The translations under genes and the position numbers were made by a program. Below, piece by piece: positions 29,004-37,686 of a DNA stretch of 64,000 nucleotides. The notes under the pieces were generated by a model. That model had not been told where the DNA came from. It ran no database searches and worked only from the letters and a program-made list of their open reading frames with translations. Position 1 is the first letter of the stretch. The number at the start of each line of letters is the position of its first letter. This stretch comes from JAGOJE01 sp964553715 (lineage in GTDB: Bacteria; Pseudomonadota; Alphaproteobacteria; Rickettsiales; Rickettsiaceae): positions 62,001-126,000 of the forward strand of contig CAZKKY010000001.1 of the NCBI GenBank assembly GCA_964553715.1. The letters are read 5' to 3'.

Positions 29004-29912
29004 ATGCATATTAGAATAGGAACTAGAGGAAGTAAACTAGCATTAGCTCAAACAAATCTTTTTATAGAAAAAGCAAAATCCATTTTTGATTTTACTTACG
29101 AGATAGTTGTAATCAAAACTACTGGTGACCAAATCTTAGATAGACCATTATACGACATAGGTGGTAAAGCTCTTTTCCTTAAAGAAATAGAAGAAGCTCT
29201 AATAGCTATGAAAATTGATTGCGCAGTCCATTCTATGAAAGACGTACCAGGCAAGTTACCATCTGGACTTATCATTTCTGCAATGCTAGAAAGAGAAGAT
29301 CCTAAAGATGTTTTGATTTCAAAAAATGCGTGTAGCATTATGGAACTTCCTATAAATGCACAAATTGGTACATCTTCTGTAAGACGGGCTGCTCAGATAA
29401 AATTGCTTCGTCCTGATATTCAAATATGTAGCCTAAGAGGTAACGTTCCTACAAGAATTAATCAATGGAAAAATAGCAATATGGATGGCATTATTTTAGC
29501 ATCTGCTGGAATCAAAAGACTAGGACTTTATGATGAATCCATTTGTCATGCAATTTCTATAGAAGAAATGATTCCGGCAGTAGGACAAGGCGCAATCGCA
29601 ATCGAGATTAGGAATGATGATGATGTGATGCAAAATTTATGTACTAAAATAAATCATCTTCCTACTTTTAATGCTGTAAGCATGGAAAGAGGCTTTCTAG
29701 AATATTTAGAAGGAGACTGTAGAACAGCCCTAGCTTCATATGCTTATTTTGTAAATGAAGATACAATAGAAGCAAAATACATATTATTTAGCGAAGATTT
29801 TAAAATACATTATAGAGCTAACAACAAGAGTACACCTAAAGAGTCTTATACAAAAGGTGTAGATGCAGCAAAATTAATACTTAAAGAAAAAGCCCAAAAT
29901 ACATTACACTAG
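29004..29912 (+). CDS. hemC: Hydroxymethylbilane synthase (porphobilinogen deaminase)
   Basis: HemC joins four porphobilinogen units into hydroxymethylbilane for haem. The 302-residue protein has IGTRGSKLALAQT at the N-terminus, the substrate-binding HSMKDVPG, IGTSSVRRAAQ with the paired Arg, LRGNVPTRI, GAIAIEIR and the cofactor-carrying Cys239 in LEGDCRTAL (the usual motif is LEGGCQ). Haem is needed by the bc1 complex, cytochrome c and b561 encoded in this window. Its 3' end overlaps the convergent nitroreductase gene by 9 bases. Confidence 0.97.
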   Translation: MHIRIGTRGSKLALAQTNLFIEKAKSIFDFTYEIVVIKTTGDQILDRPLYDIGGKALFLKEIEEALIAMKIDCAVHSMKDVPGKLPSGLIISAMLEREDPKDVLISKNACSIMELPINAQIGTSSVRRAAQIKLLRPDIQICSLRGNVPTRINQWKNSNMDGIILASAGIKRLGLYDESICHAISIEEMIPAVGQGAIAIEIRNDDDVMQNLCTKINHLPTFNAVSMERGFLEYLEGDCRTALASYAYFVNEDTIEAKYILFSEDFKIHYRANNKSTPKESYTKGVDAAKLILKEKAQNTLH

Positions 29913-30485
29913 CTTAGATATTTCATCAAAATCAAATCTTGGAAGACGAGGATAAGATTCATCAGACAACCTATATCCCAAAGAACATATAAAATCGACT
30001 CTAAAATCTGTATCACGAAGGAATGCTTCATTAATTTTATCTTCAAAAAATCCAGACATAGGACACACAGCAAGTCCTTTACTTCTAGCTACCATCATGA
30101 AATATGCAGCTTGCAGAGTTGCATTTCGTTTTGCAGTATCTAATGCTAGAGAGTCATTACTACTAAAAAATCCTTTTACATCAGGGTTGTGAGGCAATAA
30201 CTTATCCATTTTGTTGTAAAATTTAAGATCATATGCGAAGATCACAGTAATAGACGATGTTCTTATGTTGTTAATATTACCATCCATAACGCAAGATACC
30301 AATCTCTCCTTTTCTTCTCCACTTTCTACGAACACCATTCTAACAGGGCTGCAGTTATATGATGTAGGACCCATTTTTGTAATGTTGTATATCTCTTGTA
30401 GCAAAGATTTGTCTACTAGTTTATCTTTATCAAAACTATGACATGTTCTTTCTTGTAAAAAAATTTCTTCAATAGTTTTATACAT
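29904..30485 (-). CDS. Nitroreductase-family protein, RutE/HadB subfamily
   Basis: A 193-residue FMN-dependent oxidoreductase. The alignment with E. coli RutE (malonic semialdehyde reductase) is clear by eye: MGPTSYNCSPVRMVFV, LPHNPDVKGFFSSN, RNATLQAAYFMMVARSKGL (RNATLQAAY), CPMSGF, FICSLGY and a C-terminal LPRFDFDEI. In E. coli this enzyme acts in the pyrimidine ring-opening pathway; no other rut genes are present, so the substrate here is unknown. It ends 9 bases inside the 3' end of hemC. The DUF2125-like gene lies 4 bases upstream in the same direction. Confidence 0.9.
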   Translation of the reverse strand: MYKTIEEIFLQERTCHSFDKDKLVDKSLLQEIYNITKMGPTSYNCSPVRMVFVESGEEKERLVSCVMDGNINNIRTSSITVIFAYDLKFYNKMDKLLPHNPDVKGFFSSNDSLALDTAKRNATLQAAYFMMVARSKGLAVCPMSGFFEDKINEAFLRDTDFRVDFICSLGYRLSDESYPRLPRFDFDEISKLV

Positions 30486-30489
30486 ATTT

Positions 30490-31443
30490 CTATTCCATTC
30501 TTAAAGTTTGCCAAATTTCTTGCCCAATGTTTAGACCTTCTTCAGAAAATTCTATAGGAAGATGAGCGTTTTCTATCCCAGAATCCATATTGCATTTTTC
30601 TATGATAGATTTTATTTCCGCATCAGATAATCCTGAAGAAGATGGCCATAAATAGTCAACTAATTCGTTATAATTATATAAATTTAAAACAAACTTTCCT
30701 TCAGGTATGGTATTTTGGTTAAAAACCATCTCTCCAGAGAAGTCCAAATTCGCTTCGTCATCAACCTTTATCTCAAGAGTTTTTACATTAAGACCTTGTA
30801 TCATTATTTTATTACTATCCTGACTTGCAAATTTTATTTCTGCAAAAGCAGATAGAGATAGTTTGGTAAATTTAGTAATATCTGAATTTGCATCACACAA
30901 CATATCACACTCTATTCTGAAGTCTTGTTTTGCAAAATTATTAATAGAAGCTAGATTATTTTTGATTTCTATAATCTTGGTATCATCTTTAGAAACCATC
31001 ATCAAAAATGGTGAAATAACTATATTTTGAAAATTCTCTATAATATTATTTTCTCTAAAAACCGGATTTTTTATATTAATCTCAAAAGAAGGATCGCGGT
31101 TAAAAACTACATTATAGACTTTATTCTCCTCTGCCTCTCCGAATATAGTAAGCTTTGCTATATCACTCATAGAAAAAACAAATTCTTTGCAGGTAATACC
31201 AATTTTGATATTAATATTTGATGTTTCAATAGCAAAACTTTCGCTATTAGACTTTATAACTGGAGAAATAATTTGAAACTCCCATTTACTAGGAAAACCT
31301 GTGGCTTTTATATTGTTATATTCAATGGATAAATCTTTATAGTTAGAAAGATTTTGTTGTAATTTATTCTCAAGCAAATGCGAGATAAACAACCATACAC
31401 TAAGATATATTAAAAATGACCCAAATAAAATTTTTCTTATCAA
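30490..31443 (-). CDS. DUF2125-like exported protein
   Basis: A 317-residue protein with a single N-terminal hydrophobic segment (about residues 4-20), then a beta-rich periplasmic domain. The segment IKATGFPSKWEFQIISPVI (ATGFPSKW) is the hallmark of the alphaproteobacterial DUF2125 family, whose role is unknown. It starts at a TTG (31443), just downstream of the nfu gene and directly upstream of the nitroreductase gene, so the three may be one operon. The C-terminal part lacks obvious catalytic motifs. A lipid-handling or AsmA-like barrel role is possible but unproven. Confidence 0.65.
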   Translation of the reverse strand: MIRKILFGSFLIYLSVWLFISHLLENKLQQNLSNYKDLSIEYNNIKATGFPSKWEFQIISPVIKSNSESFAIETSNINIKIGITCKEFVFSMSDIAKLTIFGEAEENKVYNVVFNRDPSFEINIKNPVFRENNIIENFQNIVISPFLMMVSKDDTKIIEIKNNLASINNFAKQDFRIECDMLCDANSDITKFTKLSLSAFAEIKFASQDSNKIMIQGLNVKTLEIKVDDEANLDFSGEMVFNQNTIPEGKFVLNLYNYNELVDYLWPSSSGLSDAEIKSIIEKCNMDSGIENAHLPIEFSEEGLNIGQEIWQTLRME

Positions 31444-31467
31444 AATAATCTCTTTATTTCTCTATAC

Positions 31468-32031
31468 CTAGTTTGTTACTGCCTCTACAGATATTACCTC
31501 AGGTACATAATACTTTAGCATAGATTCTATGCCTTGCTTCAAAGTAATAGTAGAACTAGGACATCCAGAACATGCACCTCTCAGTTCTAGCATAACAACA
31601 CCATTGTTAAAGCCTACATATACTATATCTCCACCATCCATAGCAACAGAAGGTCTTACTTTGGTTTCTATTATTTCTATAATTTGTTTTTCTATTTCGG
31701 TCAAATCATCCGAAGATATCTCAGGAAGTTTTTCTTCATCATTTTCAAATACTGGTAAGCCAGCAACAAAATGGTCCATAATAACCATTATCATCTTAGG
31801 CTTTATAACATCCCAATTACAATCTTCTTTTTTTGTAATAGTAATGAAGTCACTCCCTAAAAACACTGCCTCTATCTCATGAGCTTTAAATAGTTTTTCT
31901 ACAAGAATACTGGATGAATTTTCAGAGGATGTAATATAAACCGGCTGCTTGCTAACCAAAGTCCCAGTAATAAACTTTAATGCATTAGGGTTAGGAGTAA
32001 ATTCAGTTTGAATAAACATAGATTCTGCCAT
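31468..32031 (-). CDS. NifU-family Fe-S scaffold/carrier (Nfu)
   Basis: A 187-residue two-domain Nfu protein. The N-terminal Nfu_N domain has EFTPNPNALKF, and the C-terminal NifU domain has the MDGGDI strand and the cluster-binding CSGCPSS motif (CxxC). Proteins of this type, like mitochondrial NFU1, hand 4Fe-4S clusters to respiratory and lipoate enzymes. It fits with IscX and with the Fe-S and haem demands of the respiratory genes nearby. The start ATG at 32031 gives the normal family N-terminus. Confidence 0.96.
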   Translation of the reverse strand: MAESMFIQTEFTPNPNALKFITGTLVSKQPVYITSSENSSSILVEKLFKAHEIEAVFLGSDFITITKKEDCNWDVIKPKMIMVIMDHFVAGLPVFENDEEKLPEISSDDLTEIEKQIIEIIETKVRPSVAMDGGDIVYVGFNNGVVMLELRGACSGCPSSTITLKQGIESMLKYYVPEVISVEAVTN

Positions 32032-32217
32032 TTTAATTTTTTCATATTTTATATACTATCTGATTCTAAAAGTGATTCCTCAAAAAAATCTATTTTACTT
32101 TCACATTTAGAAACAGAAATTTATATATAGTTAAGCTTGAGTGATCTAAAAAGTATTATTTTTATTAATACAAAACTAAAAAAGAAAAGTTATACGAATA
32201 TGAAACAACAATACAAG

Positions 32218-32303
32218 TGGTACCCGCGGCCGGACTTGAACCGGCAAGGGCTAAAGCCCCACGGATTTTAAGTCCGTTATGTCTACCATTCCATCACGCG
32301 GGC
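32218..32303 (-). tRNA. tRNA-Leu (anticodon TAA)
   Basis: An 86-base class II tRNA with encoded CCA. Acceptor GCCCGCG pairs with CGCGGGT (G1-U72, common in this tRNA), the anticodon stem ACGGA/TCCGT encloses CTTAAAA, the long variable arm is GGGGCTTTAGCCC-like, and the T stem GCCGG/CCGGC is perfect. Confidence 0.97.
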
Positions 32304-32318
32304 AATTATTGCTCCGCG

Positions 32319-32347
32319 ATAATAGTAGAAAGCGAAATGCTGCGCAA
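32319..32347 (-). promoter_or_regulatory. Candidate promoter for tRNA-Leu (TAA)
   Basis: On the minus strand TTGCGC (32347-32342) and TATTAT (32324-32319) are 17 bases apart. They are followed by a G+C-rich discriminator (CGCGGAGC), as at stringently controlled stable-RNA promoters. Confidence 0.45.
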
Positions 32348-32440
32348 GACTTTTCTGCAAGTTTATATAAGTTATTTCTAAGAATTTTGTGTTAAAAATC
32401 ATAATATATGAAAAACAATATAGTAAAGTTATATTCTCTG

Positions 32441-32470
32441 TTGATTAATTGCTGCGTAATTGTTTATAAT
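32441..32470 (+). promoter_or_regulatory. Promoter of petABC
   Basis: TTGATT at 32441-32446 and a perfect TATAAT at 32465-32470, 18 bases apart. Transcription would start near 32477, about 30 bases before petA. Confidence 0.55.
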
Positions 32471-32507
32471 GCATCTATTATTATAATGTATTAATTAGAT
32501 ATAAATA

Positions 32508-33041
32508 ATGTCAGATAATGATTCGTCAGAAAAAAACAATGTAACTCGTAGAGACTTTATGGTTCTTACTGCTGCTAGTATGACAGCAGTTGGCGCTGCG
32601 TGCACCGTGTGGCCTCTTATAGATTCTTTAAATCCTTCATCTGATGTACTTGCATCATCTTCAATCGAAGTTGATATATCTAACGTCACTCCGGGGAAAA
32701 GCTTGGTAGTAAAATGGCAAGGTAAACCTGTGTTCATTCGTCATAGAACAGGAGAGGAAATAGAAAATTCAAAAAATACACCTCTTGCAGATCTAAAAGA
32801 CCCCGAAACCGATGAACAGAGAGTTAAACTTGGCCATGAACAATGGCTTGTTGTAATAGGTATTTGTACTCATCTTGGGTGCGTACCAATAGGAGATCAA
32901 GGTGAATATGATGGTTGGTTTTGTCCATGCCATGGCTCTGTGTATGATACCTCAGGTAGAATAAGAAAAGGCCCCGCACCATTGAATTTGGAAGTTCCTC
33001 CATATGAATTTATTAGCGATACAAAAATTAAAATAGGCTAA
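32508..33041 (+). CDS. petA: Ubiquinol-cytochrome c reductase Rieske iron-sulfur subunit
   Basis: The 177-residue Rieske protein carries electrons from quinol to cytochrome c1 in the bc1 complex. The N-terminus has a Tat-like RRDFMVLTAAS signal-anchor. The 2Fe-2S cluster ligands are in CTHLGC and CPCHGS, with the usual disulfide-forming Cys residues, and GPAPLNLEVPPY closes the cluster-binding fold. It is first in petABC, with petB 6 bases downstream. Confidence 0.98.
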   Translation: MSDNDSSEKNNVTRRDFMVLTAASMTAVGAACTVWPLIDSLNPSSDVLASSSIEVDISNVTPGKSLVVKWQGKPVFIRHRTGEEIENSKNTPLADLKDPETDEQRVKLGHEQWLVVIGICTHLGCVPIGDQGEYDGWFCPCHGSVYDTSGRIRKGPAPLNLEVPPYEFISDTKIKIG

Positions 33042-33046
33042 ATGAG

Positions 33047-34261
33047 ATGACGAAACAAAATGGCCATAATAAAAATTTACAATCTAAAGAAAAATCAGGA
33101 ATTATAGGATGGATAAATTACCGCTTACCAATTTTTACATTTTTAGAAGATTTAGGTAAATACCAAACCCCTAAAAATTTAAGTTATTTATGGAATTTAG
33201 GTTCTATTGCTGGTATTGCTTTAGTAATTCAGATTATTACTGGCGTTATGCTTGCAATGCATTATACGCCTCATGTAGATCACGCTTTTAACAGCGTAGA
33301 ACATATAATGAGAAATGTAAATTACGGATGGCTTATAAGATATATTCATGCTGTTGGGGCCTCGATGTTTTTTGTTGCTGTATATATTCATATATTCAGA
33401 GGATTATACTACGGATCGTATAAACAGCCCAGAGAATTGCTTTGGCATATCGGCATTATTATATTTCTAGTCATGATGGCTACTGCATTTATGGGATATG
33501 TTCTTCCATGGGGACAGATGAGCTACTGGGGAGCAACAGTAATTACTAATCTTTTTTCTGCTATTCCTGTTATAGGAAAGAGTATTGTAACATGGCTTTG
33601 GGGTGGTTTTTCAGTAGATAACCCTACCTTAAATAGATTTTTTGCTTTGCATTACTTATTACCATTTATAATTGTTGCTCTTGTTATGCTGCATCTAGTT
33701 GCACTTCATGCACATGGTTCAAACAATCCTAAAGGTATTGATGTAAAATCTCCTAAAGATACAATAGACTTTCATCCATATTATACTGTAAAAGACTTTT
33801 TGGGGTTTGGGGTATATTTTATGATATTTGCATATTTTATATTTTATGAACCTAATTATTTGGGTCATCCTGATAATTATATAGAAGCAAATCCACTAGT
33901 TACCCCAGAGCATATAGTACCTGAGTGGTATTTTCTACCATTTTACGCAATATTGCGTGCTGTGCCTAGTAAACTTGGAGGAGTAATTTTAATGTTCTCT
34001 GCTATTGCTATTTTGTTTTTCTTACCATGGCTAGACAAATCCCCTGTTAGAAGTAGCAATTATAGACCTCTTAATAAAATTGCATTTTTTATCTTCCTTA
34101 TAGATTGCCTAATCCTTGGATATCTTGGCAGTAAGCCAGCTGAAGAGCCATTTATAACTCTTAGTCGTTTTGCTGCCCTGTACTACTTTAGCCATTTTTT
34201 GATTATAGTTCCACTAATTGCTAAATATGAAAAGCCATTACCTCTTCCTAAGTCAATATAA
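33047..34261 (+). CDS. petB: Cytochrome b subunit of the bc1 complex
   Basis: A 404-residue membrane protein with eight spans that binds the two b haems and both quinone sites. Features are GSIAGIALVIQIITG in span A, the haem-ligand His pairs in spans B and D (RYIHAVGAS, AVYIHIFRG, HYLLPF, LHLVALHAHG), GYVLPWGQMS near Qo, and the catalytic PEWYFLPFYAILR motif. The fused b/IV form is typical of Alphaproteobacteria and mitochondria. Confidence 0.98.
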   Translation: MTKQNGHNKNLQSKEKSGIIGWINYRLPIFTFLEDLGKYQTPKNLSYLWNLGSIAGIALVIQIITGVMLAMHYTPHVDHAFNSVEHIMRNVNYGWLIRYIHAVGASMFFVAVYIHIFRGLYYGSYKQPRELLWHIGIIIFLVMMATAFMGYVLPWGQMSYWGATVITNLFSAIPVIGKSIVTWLWGGFSVDNPTLNRFFALHYLLPFIIVALVMLHLVALHAHGSNNPKGIDVKSPKDTIDFHPYYTVKDFLGFGVYFMIFAYFIFYEPNYLGHPDNYIEANPLVTPEHIVPEWYFLPFYAILRAVPSKLGGVILMFSAIAILFFLPWLDKSPVRSSNYRPLNKIAFFIFLIDCLILGYLGSKPAEEPFITLSRFAALYYFSHFLIIVPLIAKYEKPLPLPKSI

Positions 34262-34275
34262 TAAATTTGCATTTT

Positions 34276-35031
34276 ATGATTAGAATATTAAATATTATAT
34301 TTTTATTTTTGACTCTTTCGTCTAGCGCATTTGCTAAGAATAATGAACCATTAAAAAAACTTTCTTGGCCATTTGATGGTATCTTTGGAAGCGTTGATAG
34401 AAAAGCTGCTCAGAGAGGATTCCAAATTTATAAAGAAGTATGTTCTGCCTGTCATTCTATGAATCAGTTATATTATCGTAACCTAATTGACCTTGGCTTT
34501 TCTGAAGAAGAAGTGAAAGAATTAGCGCGCTCTGTGACCATAAAAGATGGACCAGGAGATGATGGAGAGATGTTTGATAGACCGGGAATCCCTTCTGATA
34601 AATTCATCGCTCCATTTTCTAATGAACAAGCAGCTAGAAGTGCGAACAATGGATCTTACCCTGCTGACCTTTCTCTCATTATAAAAGCACGTAATGATGG
34701 CGCGAACTATGTTTACTCTCTTCTGACTGGATATGAAAACCCTCCAGAAGGTTTTAATATGATGGAAGGACTTAGTTATAACCGCTATTTTCCTAATCAT
34801 CAAATAGCAATGCCTCAACCATTATCTGATGGGATAGTTACATATAACGATGGAACGCCTAATGATTTAGACCAAATGTCACGAGATATAGTTGTATTTT
34901 TGCAATGGGCGGCAGAGCCAGAAATGGAGAGAAGAAAAGCAATAGGCCTTAAATCCATGCTATTTTTAACAGCATTTACTGTAATTTTCTATCTAACGAA
35001 AAAGCGTATTTGGGCTAGACTCAAAGATTAA
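34276..35031 (+). CDS. petC: Cytochrome c1 subunit of the bc1 complex
   Basis: Cytochrome c1 passes electrons from the Rieske protein to soluble or membrane cytochrome c. From the ATG at 34276 it is 251 residues, with a cleavable signal (LFLTLSSSAFA), haem site CSACH, the NNGSYPADLSLI motif, the distal Met in HQIAMPQPLSD and a C-terminal anchor (MLFLTAFTVIFYLTKKR, read as LFLTAFTVIFYL). A TTG at 34267 would add three residues. It ends the petABC operon. Confidence 0.96.
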   Translation: MIRILNIIFLFLTLSSSAFAKNNEPLKKLSWPFDGIFGSVDRKAAQRGFQIYKEVCSACHSMNQLYYRNLIDLGFSEEEVKELARSVTIKDGPGDDGEMFDRPGIPSDKFIAPFSNEQAARSANNGSYPADLSLIIKARNDGANYVYSLLTGYENPPEGFNMMEGLSYNRYFPNHQIAMPQPLSDGIVTYNDGTPNDLDQMSRDIVVFLQWAAEPEMERRKAIGLKSMLFLTAFTVIFYLTKKRIWARLKD

Positions 35032-35075
35032 ATAAGTTTACATTATTATAAAAACTCTAATCAAGTGAGGCCTTT

Positions 35076-35612
35076 ATGATAAGAAACACTCATGATTCTT
35101 ACGGTATAATATCCCAGATATTACATTGGGTAATTGGTTTTTTTATTATAATTCTTTTATCTGTTGGATTTTATATAGAAAGCTTACCAAATTCTCCTGA
35201 AAAATCGAACATTCTTAGCATTCACAAAGCTACTGGTGTTCTTGTATTAATGCTTGTTTTTGTTAGAATAATTTGGAGGCTTAGCAACATACAGCCATCT
35301 ATTCCAAATTCGAATATTCTTTTAGCAAAGCTTGCAAATATTAATATCTTTTTTCTTTATTTTTTGATGGTTGCAATGCCTATTAGCGGTATTACTAGCT
35401 CTTTAATGTCAGGCCATGATATTTCTTTTTACGGAATATTTTCAATCAAAGCTGTAGGTAGTTATAGTACAATAGCAGAATATGCTGGTTTTGCTCACGG
35501 TATAATGGCATTCATATTCGTTACACTTATTACATTACATATTATAGCTGCTTTATATCATCACTTTATCCTAAAGGACAACATACTACGTAGAATGATA
35601 AATAAAAACTAA
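35076..35612 (+). CDS. Cytochrome b561
   Basis: A 178-residue protein with four spans of the prokaryotic cytochrome b561 (CybB) type, which binds two b haems and moves electrons between quinol and periplasmic acceptors. Candidate haem ligands are His in ISQILHWVIGF, SIHKATGV, EYAGFAHGIMAF and LITLHIIAALYHH. The start follows a GTGAGG ribosome site. It lies 44 bases after petC on the same strand and may be transcribed with it. Confidence 0.93.
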   Translation: MIRNTHDSYGIISQILHWVIGFFIIILLSVGFYIESLPNSPEKSNILSIHKATGVLVLMLVFVRIIWRLSNIQPSIPNSNILLAKLANINIFFLYFLMVAMPISGITSSLMSGHDISFYGIFSIKAVGSYSTIAEYAGFAHGIMAFIFVTLITLHIIAALYHHFILKDNILRRMINKN

Positions 35613-35695
35613 GCTTTATTAGCAATTCTTTCATTGATACTTGTTAAAAATTGATATCTTCAGTTACAAGGGATAGTAAATAATCTTAGATCAAC

Positions 35696-36694
35696 TTAAG
35701 CGGAAGTAACTTTAGATTTTAGCTTCTTCTTTTTAGAAGACTTTGCTTTAACTACATGAACTTTAGATTTGTTTTTAGCTAAATTTTGTTTTGGAGCCTT
35801 TGCTTTTGTAGCAACAGCAGCGCTAAAACGAGAAGCAGAAGGAGGAAGACCTAAGTGCTTATCTAAAAGAGACACCATTTTATAATCACGCGAGTGTTTA
35901 TTGCTGCAACCAGTTACCACTCCTACTATCCTCTTACCATCTTTTGAAGCTGTAGTAAGAAGGTTATAACCTGCTGGGGTATGAAAACCTGTTTTTGAAC
36001 CATCTGCCCACTCATATTCTTTTATAACTCTATTACGAGTATGATAGGTTTGGCCATTAAAGACGAAACTAGTTTCAGAAAACAATGGGTAATATTCAGG
36101 AAAATCTCTTTTTAATGCCATAGCAAGTTTTGCCATATCAATTGCTGTACTTTTTTGCTCTGGATGATGCCACCCTGAAGCGTTACGGAATGTTGTATCA
36201 TGCATACCAAGCTCATGTGCACGCTGAGTCATCATTTTAGCGAAATGACGCTCTGAACGACCTGATATAGCCTCACCAAGAAGTACTGCCGAATCATTAG
36301 CAGATTTTATAATTAGGGACATTATAGCATCTTTCACAGAAATGCTCTGCCCTAATTTTAACCCTAGTTTAGATGGAAGCATACTAACAGCGCTCTCAGA
36401 CGCTACAAGCATTTGATCCATAGATAACTTACCCTGATTTATAGCTTCAAATGTAAGATAGAGGGTCATCATTTTTGTAAGAGACGCAGGATAAACACGG
36501 GTATTTGCGTTTTCAGCATGAAGAATCTTTCCGTCATCTATATCAACTACTATACTAGCCTCAGTAGGTGCAGGAATAACTTGCTGTATTTTTGTTTGAG
36601 TTGTAGATTTTGAAGATTTTTTAGGCTTTGCATTAGCATCAAAGACTGATAAAATCGATGCAATTAGTAAAAAGCATAAAGAGAAAAACCGCAT
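35696..36694 (-). CDS. D-alanyl-D-alanine carboxypeptidase (PBP5/DacC family)
   Basis: The enzyme trims the last D-Ala of peptidoglycan stem peptides. After a signal peptide (LIASILSVFDANA) the serine-peptidase domain shows SLTK (nucleophile Ser), KSANDSAV (SxN) and DGSKTGFHTPAG (KTG). The usual PBP5 C-terminal beta domain and amphipathic anchor are missing; instead there is a ~45-residue Lys- and Ala-rich basic tail. At 332 residues it is the short form common in Alphaproteobacteria. It implies a peptidoglycan-remodelling role and fits dapB. Confidence 0.95.
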   Translation of the reverse strand: MRFFSLCFLLIASILSVFDANAKPKKSSKSTTQTKIQQVIPAPTEASIVVDIDDGKILHAENANTRVYPASLTKMMTLYLTFEAINQGKLSMDQMLVASESAVSMLPSKLGLKLGQSISVKDAIMSLIIKSANDSAVLLGEAISGRSERHFAKMMTQRAHELGMHDTTFRNASGWHHPEQKSTAIDMAKLAMALKRDFPEYYPLFSETSFVFNGQTYHTRNRVIKEYEWADGSKTGFHTPAGYNLLTTASKDGKRIVGVVTGCSNKHSRDYKMVSLLDKHLGLPPSASRFSAAVATKAKAPKQNLAKNKSKVHVVKAKSSKKKKLKSKVTSA

Positions 36695-36946
36695 AAAAAC
36701 CTATTAAAATAGCACTCAGTGTAATTAAAATTTTCAAAATTAGGGATTAGAAATTTCTTTTTTAGATAAAACCCTAGCCCAAAAACCTTGTTTTTTAACT
36801 TTTATCTTAAGAATTCTAAAGATGTTATACCTATGAGTCAATATAATTCTAAAGAAATATATTATCCAATCTCTTCCTATGTAGAAAATTCCTTGTTTCT
36901 TTGCAACTATATTTCATAGAAGAATTTACTATAGATGTTATTAAGA

Positions 36947-37159
36947 TTATATAACTACAACATTTTCGCCGTCTGGATCTATATTTGTTTTGCGCGGTAA
37001 ATCCACATAACCATCAAAAACTAATTCAACTTTTTCTACAGGATTACTTTTTCGCATAGGATATATCTCAGCAGTAATATCAGACAATAAACAATAATGC
37101 TCTGGTCCTGTACCGTGCTTTTCTTTAGTCCATTCTCCAAGATGAGAATAATTAAGCAT
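36947..37159 (-). pseudogene. Glyoxalase/bleomycin-resistance-fold fragment (3' part of a split locus)
   Basis: A 70-residue frame with strong glyoxalase-fold signals: EKHGTGPEHYCLL, TAEIYPMR, LVFDGYVD and the terminal NIDPDGENVVVI (the DPDG motif of dioxygenase/glyoxalase proteins). It is open upstream of its ATG for another ~19 codons (IIPIIRSSN, the family's first strand), back to the A-run at the end of the preceding gene, but no start codon is visible there. The domain also lacks the middle ~30 residues that intact members have, so it is probably decayed. Confidence 0.55.
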
Positions 37160-37194
37160 ATCTTCTTCTATATTACTAGAGCGTATTATTGGTA

Positions 37195-37509
37195 TTATTT
37201 TTTTTGTTGGTCTACTAGATTAAAATCTTTTATCTGGTTATAAAGATCCGCAATAACACATGCTTCATTTTCATCCATTACATGATTATGAAATTTAGTA
37301 ATCTCATTATCTTTAATGAAGTATAAACTTCTTGATGTTAACGATTTATTTGGTACCTGTTCTATACTATCTAATACTATAAAAAAATTGTTAAGACCAT
37401 AAAAATACTTCGTGGCACCAAAACCTAAAAAATTTAGCCCTAGCTCTGAATAAAACAACTTTAATTTATCTACATGGAATGATTTTATTAAAAAAAGCAT
37501 TGACATCAT
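37195..37509 (-). CDS. Small glyoxalase-fold-like protein (5' part of a split locus)
   Basis: A 104-residue protein beginning MMSMLFLIKSFHVDKLKLFYSELGLNF; the segment VDKLKLFYSELGLNF is the helix-turn typical of glyoxalase/bleomycin-resistance domains (DxxKxFYxxLGL). The rest has alternating strands (KYFYGLNNFFIVLD) and a C-terminal helix. It ends in Gln-Gln-Lys-Lys at an A-run, and the next frame continues with a second glyoxalase module at 37159. The two may be halves of one two-domain gene that was broken by a frameshift. No catalytic metal ligands are evident. Confidence 0.5.
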   Translation of the reverse strand: MMSMLFLIKSFHVDKLKLFYSELGLNFLGFGATKYFYGLNNFFIVLDSIEQVPNKSLTSRSLYFIKDNEITKFHNHVMDENEACVIADLYNQIKDFNLVDQQKK

Positions 37510-37686
37510 TTACCTCATACCCATTTCTACTTCATAACCAACACTAGACCTCTTTGTAGAATAAATCTGGCCTAATTAAGTAATACAGTGAATCTTCGTT
37601 TATTTTAAATGAAAATAATTTTTTAATCCTTGATTTTACTACAAGTTTTAGTAGGATTTTGCTTCATATATATCTCTTTTAAATTT

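Noticed and set aside
36833..36919. A 28-codon plus-strand frame between the carboxypeptidase and glyoxalase-like genes
   Set aside because: It is short, has no ribosome site and resembles nothing known, so chance is the simplest explanation.
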